Of a stretch of DNA of 64,000 nt, positions 1 to 10,684 are shown piece by piece (positions within the stretch are counted from its first letter, which is position 1; each line of letters begins with the position of its first letter). Position numbers and translations under genes: made by a program. Under the pieces are notes generated by a model that made no database searches, was not told the origin of the DNA, and saw nothing but the letters and a program-made list of their open reading frames with translations. The stretch is from Rhodosalinus halophilus (lineage in GTDB: Bacteria > Pseudomonadota > Alphaproteobacteria > Rhodobacterales > Rhodobacteraceae): positions 62,001-126,000 of the forward strand of contig NZ_QNTQ01000013.1 in NCBI RefSeq assembly GCF_003298775.1, given 5' to 3'.

Positions 1-2705
1 TACTGGCCGGCGGGGACGTGCATCTGCGCGCGGACGCTGCGCACCTCCTCGATCACGGCGATCACCCAGCGCATCTCGGCGTCCGCCGCCGCGTCGGCGA
101 GATCGGCGGCCTGATACTGCGGCCAGTCGGCATGAATCAGCATCTTGCGCCGCTCGGCCAGCACGTCCCAGAGCTCTTCGGTGATGAAGGGCATGAAGGG
201 GTGCAGCAGGATCAGGCACTGGTCGATGACCCAGCCCATCACGCGTTGCGTTTCGGCCTTCAGCCCCTCGTCCTCGCCCTGAAGGAGCGGCTTGGAGAAC
301 TCCACGTACCAGTCGCAGACCCGATGCCATGTGAAGGCATAGAGCGCCGCGGCCGCGTCGTTGAAGCGGAAGGCCTCTAGCGCCGCGTCCACCTCCTCGC
401 GCACGCGGGCGGTCTCGCCCAGGATCCAGCGATTGACCGGCGCCGTGGCCTCGGGCACGCCGTCCTGCCCGCAGACCGCGCCGTTCATCTCGGCGAAGCG
501 CGCGGCGTTCCAGAGCTTCGTGCCGAAATTGCGGTAGCCCGCGATGCGGTCCTTGGAGAGCTTCACGTCGCGGCCCATCGCCGCGAGCACGGCCAGGGTG
601 AAGCGCACCGCGTCGGCGCCGAACTCGTCGATCAGGTCGATCGGATCGAGCACGTTGCCCAGCGACTTCGACATCTTCTTGCCCTGCTCGTCGCGCACGA
701 GGGCATGGACATAGACCGTGTCGAAGGGGCGCTCGCCCACGATGGCATATTGCATCATCATCATCCGGGCGACCCAGAAGAAGATGATGTCGAAGCCCGT
801 GATGAGCACGCTGGTGGGGAAGTATTTCCTGAGCTCCGGCGTGTCCTCCGGCCAGCCCAGGGTGCCGATCGGCCAGATCCCGGACGAGAACCAGGTGTCC
901 ATCACGTCCGGATCCTGCCAGACGGGATAGACCAGATGCGTGGGATCCTGGCTCACCGAGTATTCCGCGAGGCTCTCGGCGATGGTGTGCAGCGCCGCCT
1001 CGCGGTCGGCGACCTCGACGACACGGGCATGGTTAAGCGGCGTGGGCAGGCCGGCCAGCACGTCGTCGAACTGCCGGCGCACCGACTCGAAGTCATGCGC
1101 GGCGTGGTGGCGCTCTTCCCCGCGCAGAAGATGCTGATGCGAGAGGAGCCGCCCCACCTCGACCGGGTCGAGCGCCCCGTCGCCTTCGTCGTCGCGGAAG
1201 CCTTCGCGCGCGAGGTCGAAGCCGTACCAGACGGGCATGCGGTGGCCCCACCAGAGCTGGCGCGAGATGCACCAGGGCTCGATGTTCTCGAGCCAGTGGA
1301 AATAGACCTTGCGATCGGACTCGGGCAGGATCGTCGTCTCGCCCGTCTTCACCGCCTCGATCGCGGGGCCGACGATCTTTTCGGCGTCCACGAACCACTG
1401 GTCGGTGAGCATCGGCTCGATCACCACCTTCGAGCGGTCGCCGTAGGGCGCCATGATCTTCTTGCGCTCGACGAGGGGGACCGCGTTGCCCTCCTCGTCG
1501 GTGGTCATGACGGCGAGGCCCTCCTCGGTGATCGCCTCGACGACCCGCTCGCGCGCCTCGAAACGGTCGAGTCCGCGCAGCTCGTCCGGCACGAGGTTGA
1601 TCGCGTCGATCTCGGCATCGGACAGCTTCAGCCCCGAGACGATCTCCTGCGCGCGCATCGCGGCCTCGGCGTAAGCGTCGCCGTCGTCGCGCATCCGCGC
1701 GCGGGTGTCCATCAGCCGGTAGCAGGGGATGCCCGCGCGCCGCGCGACCGCGTAGTCGTTGAAGTCGTGCGCGCCCGTGATCTTCACCGCGCCCGAGCCG
1801 AAGTCGGGGTCAGGGTAGTCGTCGGTGATGATCGGGATCAGGCGGCGATGCTCGCGGGGCCCCACGGGAATCTCGCAGAGCTTGCCGACGATCGGTGCGT
1901 AGCGCGCATCCGACGGGTGCACCGCCACGGCGCCGTCGCCCAGCATGGTCTCGGGGCGCGTCGTGGCGATGGAGATGTAGTCGCGTTCCTCCTCCAGCAC
2001 GACGTTGCCGTCCGCGTCGCGCTCGACGTAGGTATAGGTCTCGCCGTTGGCGAGCGGATACTTGAAGTGCCACATGAATCCGTCGACCTCGAGGTTCTCG
2101 ACCTCGAGGTCCGAGATCGCCGTCTCGAAATGCGGATCCCAGTTCACCAGCCGCTTGCCGCGGTAGATCAGCCCCTTTTCGTAGAGCTCCAGAAAGACGC
2201 GGATCACCGCATCGTGGAAGTTCTGCCCGCCCGGCGCGCCCTCGGGATCGCCCGGCGCGCCGGCCATGGTGAAGGCCTCGCGCGCCCAGTCGCAGGAGGC
2301 GCCGAGGCGCTGAAGCTGGCTGCGGATGTTCCCGCGCGACTTGCGCTTCTGCTCCCAGACGAGGTCGAGAAAGTCCTCGCGGCTGAAATCGGTGCGGCTG
2401 CGCCCGGACTTGGCCAGCTCGCGCTCGACCACCATCTGCGTAGCGATGCCCGCATGGTCCGTGCCCGGCTGCCAGAGCGTGTCGAAGCCGCGCATCCGGT
2501 GCCAGCGGATCAGGATGTCCTGCAGCGTGTTGTTGAAGGCATGGCCCATGTGCAGGCTGCCGGTGACGTTGGGCGGCGGGATCACGATCGAGAAGGTCTC
2601 GTCGCGCTGCGCGTTGGCGCCCGCGGCGAAGGCGTTCGAGCCCTCCCATTCGGCGTAGATGCGCGGCTCCGCCTCGGCGGCGTCGAAACTCTTCGGAAGC
2701 GTCAT
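1..2705 (-). CDS. valS: Valyl-tRNA synthetase (C-terminus outside window)
   Basis: Class I aminoacyl-tRNA synthetase charging tRNA-Val in the cytoplasm. About 901 residues are visible; the window edge removes the C-terminal end, probably the coiled coil. The start [20 protein letters not shown] is typical of the family. The HIGH signature appears as HMGH near residue 50, the editing domain follows, and KMSKS ([10 protein letters not shown]) is near residue 675. An extra segment rich in charged residues and histidines follows the GHRMPVWYG motif; such insertions occur in alphaproteobacterial ValRS. It is divergent from typA, with a 178-base promoter region between them. Identification is firm. 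Confidence 0.96.
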   Translation of the reverse strand, partial: MTLPKSFDAAEAEPRIYAEWEGSNAFAAGANAQRDETFSIVIPPPNVTGSLHMGHAFNNTLQDILIRWHRMRGFDTLWQPGTDHAGIATQMVVERELAKSGRSRTDFSREDFLDLVWEQKRKSRGNIRSQLQRLGASCDWAREAFTMAGAPGDPEGAPGGQNFHDAVIRVFLELYEKGLIYRGKRLVNWDPHFETAISDLEVENLEVDGFMWHFKYPLANGETYTYVERDADGNVVLEEERDYISIATTRPETMLGDGAVAVHPSDARYAPIVGKLCEIPVGPREHRRLIPIITDDYPDPDFGSGAVKITGAHDFNDYAVARRAGIPCYRLMDTRARMRDDGDAYAEAAMRAQEIVSGLKLSDAEIDAINLVPDELRGLDRFEARERVVEAITEEGLAVMTTDEEGNAVPLVERKKIMAPYGDRSKVVIEPMLTDQWFVDAEKIVGPAIEAVKTGETTILPESDRKVYFHWLENIEPWCISRQLWWGHRMPVWYGFDLAREGFRDDEGDGALDPVEVGRLLSHQHLLRGEERHHAAHDFESVRRQFDDVLAGLPTPLNHARVVEVADREAALHTIAESLAEYSVSQDPTHLVYPVWQDPDVMDTWFSSGIWPIGTLGWPEDTPELRKYFPTSVLITGFDIIFFWVARMMMMQYAIVGERPFDTVYVHALVRDEQGKKMSKSLGNVLDPIDLIDEFGADAVRFTLAVLAAMGRDVKLSKDRIAGYRNFGTKLWNAARFAEMNGAVCGQDGVPEATAPVNRWILGETARVREEVDAALEAFRFNDAAAALYAFTWHRVCDWYVEFSKPLLQGEDEGLKAETQRVMGWVIDQCLILLHPFMPFITEELWDVLAERRKMLIHADWPQYQAADLADAAADAEMRWVIAVIEEVRSVRAQMHVPAGQ

Positions 2706-2883
2706 CCCGGCAATCCCTCGGTGCTCTTCAGGGGCGCGCGACGCGCCCCGCCTCGGCCCGTCCCTTACCCGAGCGCGCGGCCGAGGAAAAGCCGCCCGCG
2801 ACCCGGCCGGATCCGATCGGGGCTGGCCTTTCGGCGCGCGCATCCCTATCTGCGACACGACTTCAGGAAAGAGCCCCCCGCAT

Positions 2884-4704
2884 ATGGACATCCGCAACAT
2901 CGCGATCATCGCGCACGTCGACCATGGCAAGACCACGCTGGTCGACGCGCTGCTCGGCCAGTCGGGCGCCTTCCGCGCCAATCAGGCCGTCGCCGAGCGC
3001 GCGCTCGATTCCAACGATCTCGAGCGCGAGCGCGGGATCACCATTCTCGCCAAGGCCACCAGCGTGGAATGGCACGGCACGCGCATCAACATCGTGGACA
3101 CCCCCGGCCACGCCGATTTCGGCGGCGAGGTGGAGCGGATCCTGAGCATGGTGGACGGCGTCGTGCTGCTGGTGGACGCGGCCGAGGGGCCGATGCCGCA
3201 GACCAAGTTCGTCACCGCCAAGGCGCTGGCGCTGGGGCTCAGGCCGATCGTCGTGCTCAACAAGGTGGACAAGCCCGACGCCGAGCCCGACCGCGCGCTC
3301 GACGAGGTCTTCGACCTCTTCGCCGCGCTCGGCGCCGACGAGGACCAGCTCGATTTCCCGCACCTCTACGCCAGCGGGCGGGCCGGCTGGGCGGACGCAG
3401 AGCTCGACGGGCCGCGCGCCGATCTCTCGGCGCTCTTCCGGCTGATCGTCAACCACGTCCCGCGCCCGCGCCAGCAGGCGCGCGCGGACGAGGATTTCCG
3501 CATGCTGGCCACGACCCTTTCCGCCGATCCCTTCCTCGGGCGCATCCTGACCGGACGGGTGGAGTCGGGCCGTGCGAAGACGGGCGCCACCGTGCAGGCG
3601 ATCAGTCGCATGGGCCAGAAGGTCGAACAGTTCCGCATCTCGAAGATCATGGCCTTCCGCGGCCTCGCGCAGACGGAAATCGACGAGGCCGTGGCAGGCG
3701 ACATCGTGACGCTTGCCGGCATGGCGAAGGCGACCGTCTCGGACACGATCTGCGCGCTCGCGGTCGAGGAGCCGCTTCCCGCGCAGCCCATCGACCCGCC
3801 GACGATCTCCGTGACCTTCGGGATCAACGACAGCCCGCTCGCCGGCCGCGACGGCAAGAAGGTGCAGAGCCGCGTGATCCGCGAGCGGCTGATGAAAGAG
3901 GCCGAGTCGAACGTGGCCATCCGCGTCACCGACGCCCCCGGCGGCGAGGCCTTCGAGGTGGCTGGCCGCGGCGAGCTGCAGATGGGCGTGCTGATCGAGA
4001 ACATGCGGCGCGAGGGCTTCGAGCTGTCGATCTCGCGGCCGCGGGTGCTCCTGCGCGAGGAAGATGGCCAGACGCTCGAGCCCGTGGAGGAAGTCACCAT
4101 CGACGTGGACGAGGACCACGCCGGCGCCGTGATCGAGAAGCTGACCGGCCCGCGCAAGGGCGACCTGGTCGAGATGCGGCCCGCAGGCGCGGGCAAGACC
4201 CGGATCGTGGCGCATGTGCCCGCGCGCGGGCTCATCGGCTATCACGGCGAGTTCCTGACGGACACGCGCGGCACCGGCGTGCTCAACCGCGTCTTTCACG
4301 GCTGGGCGCCGCACAAGGGGCCCATTCCCGGGCGTCGCGCGGGCGTGCTGATCTCGATGGAGGACGGCGAGGCGGTGGCCTATGCGCTCTGGAACCTCGA
4401 GGAGCGCGGGCGGCTCTTCATCGGGCCGCAGGAGCGGGTCTACGAGGGCATGATCATCGGCGAGCATTCGCGCGAGAACGACCTCGAGGTGAACCCGCTC
4501 AAGGGCAAGAAGCTCACCAACGTCCGGGCGAGCGGCTCGGACGACGCGGTGCGGCTCACGCCGGCCACGCGCCTGACGCTCGAGGAGGCCATCGCCTACA
4601 TCGACGACGACGAACTGGTCGAGGTGACCCCGAACGCGATCCGGCTGCGCAAGCGCCACCTCGATCCGCACGAACGCAAGCGCGCGGCCAAGGCGGCGGT
4701 CTGA
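2884..4704 (+). CDS. typA: Ribosome-binding GTPase TypA/BipA
   Basis: Translational GTPase of the EF-G/LepA family that binds the ribosome and supports 50S assembly and stress growth. It has 606 residues, the usual length. The start [19 protein letters not shown] places the P-loop (AHVDHGKT) at residues 10-17. G2/G3 appear as RGITI and DTPGHADF, and G4 as NKVD. EF-G-like domains follow, with the family C-terminal domain ending in a basic tail. The reading frame is open upstream as far as 2659, but that stretch has no family homology and the ATG at 2884 begins the conserved sequence. It probably has its own promoter in the gap shared with valS. Confidence 0.96.
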   Translation: MDIRNIAIIAHVDHGKTTLVDALLGQSGAFRANQAVAERALDSNDLERERGITILAKATSVEWHGTRINIVDTPGHADFGGEVERILSMVDGVVLLVDAAEGPMPQTKFVTAKALALGLRPIVVLNKVDKPDAEPDRALDEVFDLFAALGADEDQLDFPHLYASGRAGWADAELDGPRADLSALFRLIVNHVPRPRQQARADEDFRMLATTLSADPFLGRILTGRVESGRAKTGATVQAISRMGQKVEQFRISKIMAFRGLAQTEIDEAVAGDIVTLAGMAKATVSDTICALAVEEPLPAQPIDPPTISVTFGINDSPLAGRDGKKVQSRVIRERLMKEAESNVAIRVTDAPGGEAFEVAGRGELQMGVLIENMRREGFELSISRPRVLLREEDGQTLEPVEEVTIDVDEDHAGAVIEKLTGPRKGDLVEMRPAGAGKTRIVAHVPARGLIGYHGEFLTDTRGTGVLNRVFHGWAPHKGPIPGRRAGVLISMEDGEAVAYALWNLEERGRLFIGPQERVYEGMIIGEHSRENDLEVNPLKGKKLTNVRASGSDDAVRLTPATRLTLEEAIAYIDDDELVEVTPNAIRLRKRHLDPHERKRAAKAAV

Positions 4705-4742
4705 GGCTTGCCGGTGGCGCGGCGGGCGCGCTAGTCTCGCCC

Positions 4743-5438
4743 ATGCGCCGCGTCACCGGGCTTCTTGTCGCCCTCGCCCTTTCGCAAGCCGCCGCCGCCC
4801 AGGCACAACCCGGGTCTCCGGTCGACTGCGGCCTGCCCGACCGCGCCGTGCGGGTCGAGGGCGCCGCGCCGGAGCTCGCGCATCGCCTCTGCGCCGCGGC
4901 CGAGCGCGGGATCCGGCAGCTCGACGCCTGCGGGCTTCCAACCTCCCCCACGATGACCATCGACGTGGTGGCGGAGCTGACCCACGCCGGCATCCCGTGC
5001 CTCGGCGGGCACGAGTGCGGCGCCGATCGCGTGCAGCTGGCCGCGCCGGAGGCCTTCGAGCGGGCGCTCGCGCCCGACAGCGCCTTCCGGGCCTTGCCGC
5101 GACCAGAGTTCTACGACAGCGTCCTGGTGCACGAGCTTGCCCATGCCGCGCTCGATCGACAGGTCTGCGCCGATCCGCCCTGCGCGGCGGAGCACGAATA
5201 CGTGGCCTACAGCATGCAGATGCAGTCGCTCGACCCTGCGCAGCGCGCGCGGATCGTCACCGCGGCGCGCGGCACCGACCGCGTCACCGAGACGCGGCTC
5301 AACGAGTTCATCGCCTTCGCCGCGCCGGAAACCTTCGCGGCCTGGGTCTGGGTGCATTTCTCGCGCCCGGAGAACGGTTGCGCCTTCATCGGCCGCCTGA
5401 TCTCGGGCGAGGCGCAGCTGGGGCTCGGTGCGTTCTGA
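4743..5438 (+). CDS. Predicted secreted protein with HExxH motif
   Basis: A 231-residue protein with a clear signal peptide (basic MRR, hydrophobic core, AQA processing region near residue 21). It has HELAH at residues 130-134, with glutamates at about 150 and 152, a spacing compatible with gluzincin-type zinc peptidases. At least six cysteines suggest disulfides in the periplasm. It lies 38 bases after typA on the same strand and is convergent with the DUF1330 gene. I do not recognise a characterised family; Rhodobacterales have conserved hypothetical proteins of this kind. Peptidase activity is inferred from the motif only. Confidence 0.75.
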   Translation: MRRVTGLLVALALSQAAAAQAQPGSPVDCGLPDRAVRVEGAAPELAHRLCAAAERGIRQLDACGLPTSPTMTIDVVAELTHAGIPCLGGHECGADRVQLAAPEAFERALAPDSAFRALPRPEFYDSVLVHELAHAALDRQVCADPPCAAEHEYVAYSMQMQSLDPAQRARIVTAARGTDRVTETRLNEFIAFAAPETFAAWVWVHFSRPENGCAFIGRLISGEAQLGLGAF

Positions 5439-5445
5439 GCCGGGG

Positions 5446-5733
5446 CTATTCGCTGGTCTCGACGATCACCAGTTCGCGCTCCGCCGCGCCCTTCGCATGT
5501 GCGAGCGCCGCCTGGTAGGTCTCCGACCGGTAGCAGGCCTCGGCCGCCTCGACCGAGGGGAAGCGCACCACGACGTTGCGCGGCCGGTCCGGCCCCTCGA
5601 GCTGGACGTAGCGTCCGCCCCGCGCCAGCACCTCGCCCCCATGCGCCTTGAGCGCCTCGGTCGCGAGCGCGGCGTATTTGCCGTAGGCCGCCTCGTCCGT
5701 CACCTTCACATGCGCGATCCAGAGCGCCGGCAT
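5446..5733 (-). CDS. DUF1330 family protein
   Basis: A 95-residue ferredoxin-fold (dimeric alpha-beta barrel) protein of the DUF1330 family. The family pattern is visible: an N-terminal strand (ALWIAHVKV), a helix with AYGKYAALA, a central ARGGRYVQLEG stretch, and a C-terminal YRSETYQAAL helix followed by ERELVIVE. No enzymatic role is established for the family. The gene starts 12 bases after the alaS stop on the same strand, so it probably shares the alaS transcript. It is convergent with the HExxH gene, with seven bases between them. Confidence 0.85.
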   Translation of the reverse strand: MPALWIAHVKVTDEAAYGKYAALATEALKAHGGEVLARGGRYVQLEGPDRPRNVVVRFPSVEAAEACYRSETYQAALAHAKGAAERELVIVETSE

Positions 5734-5744
5734 CCCGTCCTCCC

Positions 5745-8423
5745 TCAGCTGACTTCCGCACTTGCCTGCGCGACGACGGCCTCCGCCGCGCGGATCGCCG
5801 CCTCGGCGTTCTCGGGCGCCTTGCCGCCGCCCTGCGCCATGTCGGGCCGGCCGCCGCCGCCCTTGCCGCCCAGCTCATGCACGGCGGCGCGCACGATCTC
5901 GACCGCCGAGAGCCGCCCGGTCAGATCGTCGGTCACCCCGGCGGCGACCGCCGCCTTGCCGTCGGTGTCCGCGATGAGCAGCGCCGCGCCCGACCCCAGC
6001 CGCGTCTTCATCTCGTCGATGAGCGGCGGCAGATCCTTGCCGGTCACGCCGCTCACGACCTGTGCGAGGAACGGCACGCCCCCCACCTCGCGCGCCTCCG
6101 GCGCGGCGCTCGATCCGCCGCCCGCCATCGCGAGTTCACGGCGCAGCCTGGCGACCTCCGCGTCGAGTTCCCGTAGCCGCGCCTGTTCGGCGCGGATGCG
6201 GCGCGGCAGCTCTTCGGGCTGGGTGCGCAGCTCGGCGGCCGCCTCGGCCACCAGCTTGCGCAGGCGCGCGACATGGGCGCGCGCCGCCTCGCCGGTCAGC
6301 GCCTCGACGCGGCGCACGCCGGCGGCGGTCGCGCTGTCGCCCAGCATGACGAATTCGCCGATCTCGCCGGTGCGCGCGACATGCGTGCCGCCGCAGAGCT
6401 CGATCGAATAGGTCTCGCCCTGCGGGCCGCGCCCCGATCCGCTTTGCCGGCCCATCGAGACCACCCGCACCTCGTCGCCGTATTTCTCGCCGAAGAGCGC
6501 CTGCGCGCCCATCTCGCGCGCCTCGTCGGGCGTCATGATCCGCGTCTCGACCGGCGCGTTGGCGCGGATGTAGGCATTCACCTCGGCCTCGACGCGTTCC
6601 GCCTCCGCCTCGGTGAGCGGCTTGGCGTGGCTGAAATCGAAGCGCAGCCGGTCGGGCGCGTTGAGGCTGCCGCGCTGCGCGACATGCGGGCCGAGCGCCT
6701 GCCGCAGCGCCTCGTGCAGAAGATGCGTCGCCGAATGGTTGGCCCGGATCGCCGCGCGCCGGGCGTGATCGACTTCCAGCCTGGCCGAGCTTCCGGGCTG
6801 GAGCACGCCCTCCTCGACCTCCGCGAAGTGGATGTGCACGCCCGCGGCCTTTTTGGTGTCGATGACGCGGGCGAGCGCCTCGTCGGTGCGTATCATGCCC
6901 GTGTCGCCGACCTGCCCGCCGGCTTCGGCGTAGAACGGCGTCTGGTTGAGCACGATCTGCACCGTCTGCCCGGGGTGCGCCTGCGCGACCTCGCGCCCGT
7001 CCTGCACGAGCGCCACGATCTGCCCCTCGGCCGTCTCGGTGTCGTAGCCGAGGAAGTCGGTCGCGCCATGGGTCTCGGAGAGATCGTACCAGATCGCGGC
7101 GTCGGCCGCCTCTCCCGAGCCGGACCAGGCGGCGCGCGCCTGCGCCTTCTGCTCGGCCATCGCGGCCTCGAAGCCCTCGGTGTCCACGCTGCGGCCCTTC
7201 TCGCGCAGCGCGTCCTGGGTGAGATCGAGCGGGAAGCCGTAGGTGTCGTAGAGGCGGAAGGCCGCGCGGCCGGGCAGCGGCGCCTCCTCGGGCAGCGCCT
7301 CGATCTCTTCGTCGAGCATGCGCAGCCCGCGCTCCAGCGTCTTGCGAAAGCGCGTCTCCTCCAGCTTCAGCGTCTCCTCGATCAGCGGCTGCGCCCGCGG
7401 CAGCTCGGGATAGGCCGCGCCCATCTCTGCCACCAGCGCGGGCACCAGCCGGTGCATCAGCGGCGCGTCGATGCCCAGCTGGTGCGCGTGGCGCATCGCG
7501 CGCCGCATGATCCGGCGCAGCACGTAGCCGCGCCCGTCGTTCGAGGGCATCACCCCGTCGGCGATCAGGAAGGAGGTCGAGCGCAGATGATCCGCGATCA
7601 CCCTGTGATGCGTGCGCCCCGGCCCGTCGGGGTCGGTGTTCGAGGACTCGGCCGAAGCCTCGATGAGCCGCCGCATCAGGTCGGTCGCGTAGTTGTCGTT
7701 GGTCCCCTGCAGGAGCGCCGCGACGCGCTCGATGCCCATGCCAGTGTCGATCGACTGCGCAGAGAGCTCCCGGCGCGTGCCGTCCTCGAACTGCTCGTAC
7801 TGCATGAAGACGAGGTTCCAGATCTCGACGAAGCGGTCGCCGTCCTCCTCGGGCGTGCCCGGCGGGCCGCCCCAGTACTGCTCGCCGTGATCGAAGAAGA
7901 TCTCCGAGCAGGGCCCGCAGGGCCCCGTGGGGCCCATCATCCAGAAGTTGTCGTCTGTATCGATGCGCAGGATACGATCGTCGGGCAGGCCGGCGACCTT
8001 CTTCCAGAGATCCGCCGCCTCGTCGTCGGTGTGGAAGACCGTCACCAGAAGCCGGTCCTTGGGGATGTCGAGCTCCTTCGTGATCAGCTCCCAGGCGAGC
8101 GGGATCGCAGTCTCCTTGAAGTAGTCGCCGAAGCTGAAGTTGCCCAGCATCTCGAAGAAGGTGTGATGCCGCGCGGTGTAGCCCACGTTGTCGAGGTCAT
8201 TGTGCTTGCCGCCCGCGCGGACGCATTTCTGTGCCGTGGCCGCGCGGCTGTAGTCGCGGTGCTCGACTCCCGTGAACAGGTTCTTGAACTGGACCATGCC
8301 CGAGTTCGTGAACATGAGCGTGGGGTCGTTGCGCGGCACCAGCGGGCTGGAGGGCACGATCTCGTGGCCGTTCCTGGCGAAGAAGTCGAGGAACGTCTTG
8401 CGAATGTCGCTGAGGCTCGTCAT
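5745..8423 (-). CDS. alaS: Alanyl-tRNA synthetase
   Basis: Class II aminoacyl-tRNA synthetase for alanine, with editing and C-terminal domains. From the ATG at 8423 ([15 protein letters not shown]) it has 892 residues, close to the usual 875-890. Visible are the class II core ([20 protein letters not shown] region), HSATHLLH of the editing site, and the second half of the zinc motif (CGGTH), followed by the C-Ala region rich in alanine and glycine ([15 protein letters not shown]). The frame is open to 8522, but the added residues do not resemble the family. It follows recA on the same strand after a 174-base gap. Confidence 0.97.
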   Translation of the reverse strand: MTSLSDIRKTFLDFFARNGHEIVPSSPLVPRNDPTLMFTNSGMVQFKNLFTGVEHRDYSRAATAQKCVRAGGKHNDLDNVGYTARHHTFFEMLGNFSFGDYFKETAIPLAWELITKELDIPKDRLLVTVFHTDDEAADLWKKVAGLPDDRILRIDTDDNFWMMGPTGPCGPCSEIFFDHGEQYWGGPPGTPEEDGDRFVEIWNLVFMQYEQFEDGTRRELSAQSIDTGMGIERVAALLQGTNDNYATDLMRRLIEASAESSNTDPDGPGRTHHRVIADHLRSTSFLIADGVMPSNDGRGYVLRRIMRRAMRHAHQLGIDAPLMHRLVPALVAEMGAAYPELPRAQPLIEETLKLEETRFRKTLERGLRMLDEEIEALPEEAPLPGRAAFRLYDTYGFPLDLTQDALREKGRSVDTEGFEAAMAEQKAQARAAWSGSGEAADAAIWYDLSETHGATDFLGYDTETAEGQIVALVQDGREVAQAHPGQTVQIVLNQTPFYAEAGGQVGDTGMIRTDEALARVIDTKKAAGVHIHFAEVEEGVLQPGSSARLEVDHARRAAIRANHSATHLLHEALRQALGPHVAQRGSLNAPDRLRFDFSHAKPLTEAEAERVEAEVNAYIRANAPVETRIMTPDEAREMGAQALFGEKYGDEVRVVSMGRQSGSGRGPQGETYSIELCGGTHVARTGEIGEFVMLGDSATAAGVRRVEALTGEAARAHVARLRKLVAEAAAELRTQPEELPRRIRAEQARLRELDAEVARLRRELAMAGGGSSAAPEAREVGGVPFLAQVVSGVTGKDLPPLIDEMKTRLGSGAALLIADTDGKAAVAAGVTDDLTGRLSAVEIVRAAVHELGGKGGGGRPDMAQGGGKAPENAEAAIRAAEAVVAQASAEVS

Positions 8424-8597
8424 CGGGCGGTCGGTCTCTCGCGGCGGGAGTTCGGGCGTGCGACTGCGGCGGTCGAACCGCAGGGTGGCGCAGATGTAGC
8501 GGCGCACGCGCGCGCTGTCCATGCCCGTGGCGGCGCCGAAGCGCCGCCGGGGCCGGCCTCGTCTCGCCTGTCCTGCCGCGCGACGTGGCGGGCCCGG

Positions 8598-9665
8598 TCA
8601 GCCCTCCACGACGTCCGCGCCGTCCTCCGAGCCGTGGAAGTCGAGACCGTGCGCCGCGCGGATCCGGTCCTCGATCTCGAGCGCGATCCCGGGGTTTTCC
8701 TTGAGGAAGGTCTTGGCGTTCTCGCGGCCCTGGCCGATGCGTTCGTCGCCGTAGCTGTACCAGCTGCCCGACTTTTCCACCACGCCGGCCTTCACGCCGA
8801 GGTCGATGAGCTCGCCGGTCTTGGAGATGCCCTCGCCGTACATGATGTCGAACTCGACCTCCTTGAAGGGCGGCGCCACCTTGTTCTTCACCACCTTCAC
8901 GCGCGTCGCGTTGCCGACGATCTCGTCGCGGTCCTTGATCGATCCGATGCGGCGGATGTCGAGGCGGACGGAGGAGTAGAACTTGAGCGCGTTGCCGCCC
9001 GTCGTGGTCTCGGGCGAGCCGAACATCACGCCGATCTTCATGCGGATCTGGTTGATGAAGACCACCATGCAGTTCGATCGGGAGATCGAGCCGGTGAGCT
9101 TGCGCATCGCCTGACTCATCAGCCGGGCCTGCACGCCGACGCTCGAATCGCCCATGTCGCCCTCGAGCTCGCTCTTGGGCGTGAGGGCCGCGACCGAATC
9201 GACCACGACCATGCTGACCGCGCCCGAGCGCACCAGTGTGTCGGTGATCTCGAGCGCCTGCTCGCCGGCGTCGGGCTGGCTGATCAGCAGCTCGTCGAGA
9301 TCGACGCCAAGCTTCTTCGCGTAGAGCGGATCGAGGGCATGCTCGGCGTCGACGAAGGCGCAGACGCCGCCCTTCTTCTGCTCTTCCGCGATGCAGTGGA
9401 GCGTCAGCGTCGTCTTGCCGGAGCTTTCGGGACCGTAGATCTCGATGATCCGGCCCTTGGGCAGCCCGCCGATGCCCAGCGCGATGTCGAGACCCAGCGA
9501 ACCGGTCGAGGTCGCCTCGATGTCCTTCACCGGGTTGTCGGCGCCGAGCTTCATGATCGAGCCCTTGCCGAACTGGCGCTCGATCTGGGCGAGCGCGCTG
9601 TCCAGCGCCTTTTGCTTGTCCGCGCTTTTCTTGCTGTCCATGGAAAGGAGATCTGCTGAAGCCAT
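8598..9665 (-). CDS. recA: Recombinase RecA
   Basis: DNA strand-exchange ATPase and LexA coprotease. It has 355 residues, with Walker A GPESSGKT near residue 74, the [15 protein letters not shown] segment, loop L1 ([11 protein letters not shown]), loop L2 ([17 protein letters not shown]), and an acidic C-terminus. The ATG at 9665 has an AAGGCGGG stretch upstream, whereas the second ATG eight codons later has none, so the first is chosen. An SOS box (GTTC-N7-GTTC) lies 54-68 bases upstream, consistent with LexA control. alaS follows on the same strand. Confidence 0.98.
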   Translation of the reverse strand: MASADLLSMDSKKSADKQKALDSALAQIERQFGKGSIMKLGADNPVKDIEATSTGSLGLDIALGIGGLPKGRIIEIYGPESSGKTTLTLHCIAEEQKKGGVCAFVDAEHALDPLYAKKLGVDLDELLISQPDAGEQALEITDTLVRSGAVSMVVVDSVAALTPKSELEGDMGDSSVGVQARLMSQAMRKLTGSISRSNCMVVFINQIRMKIGVMFGSPETTTGGNALKFYSSVRLDIRRIGSIKDRDEIVGNATRVKVVKNKVAPPFKEVEFDIMYGEGISKTGELIDLGVKAGVVEKSGSWYSYGDERIGQGRENAKTFLKENPGIALEIEDRIRAAHGLDFHGSEDGADVVEG

Positions 9666-9718
9666 GAGGTTTCCCGCCTTATTTCACACCGCGCGCGCCG
9701 CGGCAACGTCACCGTGTT

Positions 9719-9733
9719 GTTCGCGCATTGTTC
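9719..9733 (-). promoter_or_regulatory. SOS box (alphaproteobacterial LexA site) of recA
   Basis: GTTC, seven bases (GCGCATT), then GTTC on the plus strand, which reads GAAC-N7-GAAC toward recA. This exactly matches the direct-repeat LexA site known from alphaproteobacteria such as Rhodobacter and Caulobacter, and lies 54 bases before the recA start. LexA itself is not in the window. Confidence 0.85.
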
Positions 9734-9805
9734 TTGCCGCATCATGAGGGCAAAGCGTGAACATTTCAAGTCGAATTCCGTCGGCGTCACTTTCGCCCGG
9801 CAGGG

Positions 9806-9821
9806 TTAACGGCTAGTTTAC
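9806..9821 (+). promoter_or_regulatory. CtrA-like site before the sulfotransferase-like gene
   Basis: TTAA, seven bases, then TTTAC: one mismatch from the CtrA consensus TTAA-N7-TTAAC. It ends 25 bases before the ATG at 9847. It is a weak call alone, but TTAA is scarce in this GC-rich window and two better CtrA-type sites occur elsewhere in it. Confidence 0.3.
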
Positions 9822-9846
9822 GCCCGTGTGGAGGCGCGAGGGCGCG

Positions 9847-10443
9847 ATGCTTTTTTTCGCCAGGGAACGGCTGGTGCTGCTGTCGGTGCCCAAGACCGGC
9901 ACGACTGCCTGGCAGAGCGCGCTTGGCGCGCGGGCCAGCATGGTTGTGCGCGACCCGCCCGAGCTCAAGCATGCGCCCCTCTACCGCTACAACCGCTTCT
10001 TTCGGCCGATGTTCGAGAAGTTCTGCGACGGGCCCATCGAGATCGTGGCCGTGGTGCGCGAACCGGTGAGCTGGCTCGGGAGCTGGTACCGCTACCGGCA
10101 GCGTCCCTTCCTGCGCGGCAAGCCCGCCTCGACCGAGGGCTTGAGCTTCGATGCTTTCGTTCAGGGCTATCTTCAGCCGACGCCGCCGCCCTGGGCGGCG
10201 GTGGGCAGCCAGGCGGCCTTCCTCGCGCCACGCCCCAGCGGTGTGCGGGTGGATCGCCTCTTTCGCTACGAGTCGCAGGACGCGCTGCGCATGTTCCTCG
10301 AAGACCGGCTGGGCATCGCCGTCGCGCCCGAGCGCGAGAACGTCTCGCCGCCCGCGCCGCTCACCCTCTCCCCGGCGACCGAGAGCGCGCTCCACGCGGC
10401 GCGCGCCGAGGATTTCGCGCTCTGGACCAGCGCGGAGGGCTGA
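9847..10443 (+). CDS. Sulfotransferase-like (PAPS-binding) protein
   Basis: A 198-residue single-domain protein. The N-terminus MLFFARERLVLLSVPKTGTT has the 5-prime-phosphosulfate-binding loop (PKTGTT), and VVREPVSWLGSWYRY matches the 3-prime-phosphate-binding segment (R...S) of the sulfotransferase family. Substrate is unknown; such orphan genes are common in Rhodobacterales and may modify surface glycans or lipids. ATG 9847 is preferred because GGAGG lies 12 bases upstream; a GTG at 9826 would add seven residues and lacks a ribosome site. A near-CtrA site and the recA SOS region lie upstream. It is convergent with cckA. Confidence 0.75.
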   Translation: MLFFARERLVLLSVPKTGTTAWQSALGARASMVVRDPPELKHAPLYRYNRFFRPMFEKFCDGPIEIVAVVREPVSWLGSWYRYRQRPFLRGKPASTEGLSFDAFVQGYLQPTPPPWAAVGSQAAFLAPRPSGVRVDRLFRYESQDALRMFLEDRLGIAVAPERENVSPPAPLTLSPATESALHAARAEDFALWTSAEG

Positions 10444-10684
10444 GGCCAGCGCGGCGGGCATTGGTCCGCGTCGCCCAAGCGCGGCGGATGCGGAAACGCA
10501 AGGCGCGCCGGTCCGGCCGACGCTCCGCGCAGCTCGGGGCGGCCCTCAGACGCATCGAAGGTCTGCGACGCGTCGGCAGGCGTTCACGTGGCCGACCGCA
10601 GGAGCAGCCGGCTGGCGAGTCGGCTGGATGCGACCGGCGCGGCGGTGTCGCCCGACGCACCGTCAGGGCCGATCGCGCCTGATC

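Noticed and set aside
705-4742. A very long plus-strand open frame running across valS and through typA in another frame
   Set aside because: It is antisense to valS and out of frame with typA; it is Arg/Ala/His-rich with no domain and arises from the high GC third-position bias. Only its end, 4743-5438, is a real gene.
6273-9659. 1128-codon plus-strand open frame antisense to alaS and recA
   Set aside because: Shadow of two well-supported genes; low-complexity composition and no family features.
10489-10682. Arginine-rich short frame in the gap between the sulfotransferase-like gene and cckA
   Set aside because: Composition expected of random GC-rich DNA, no ribosome site and no recognisable sequence.
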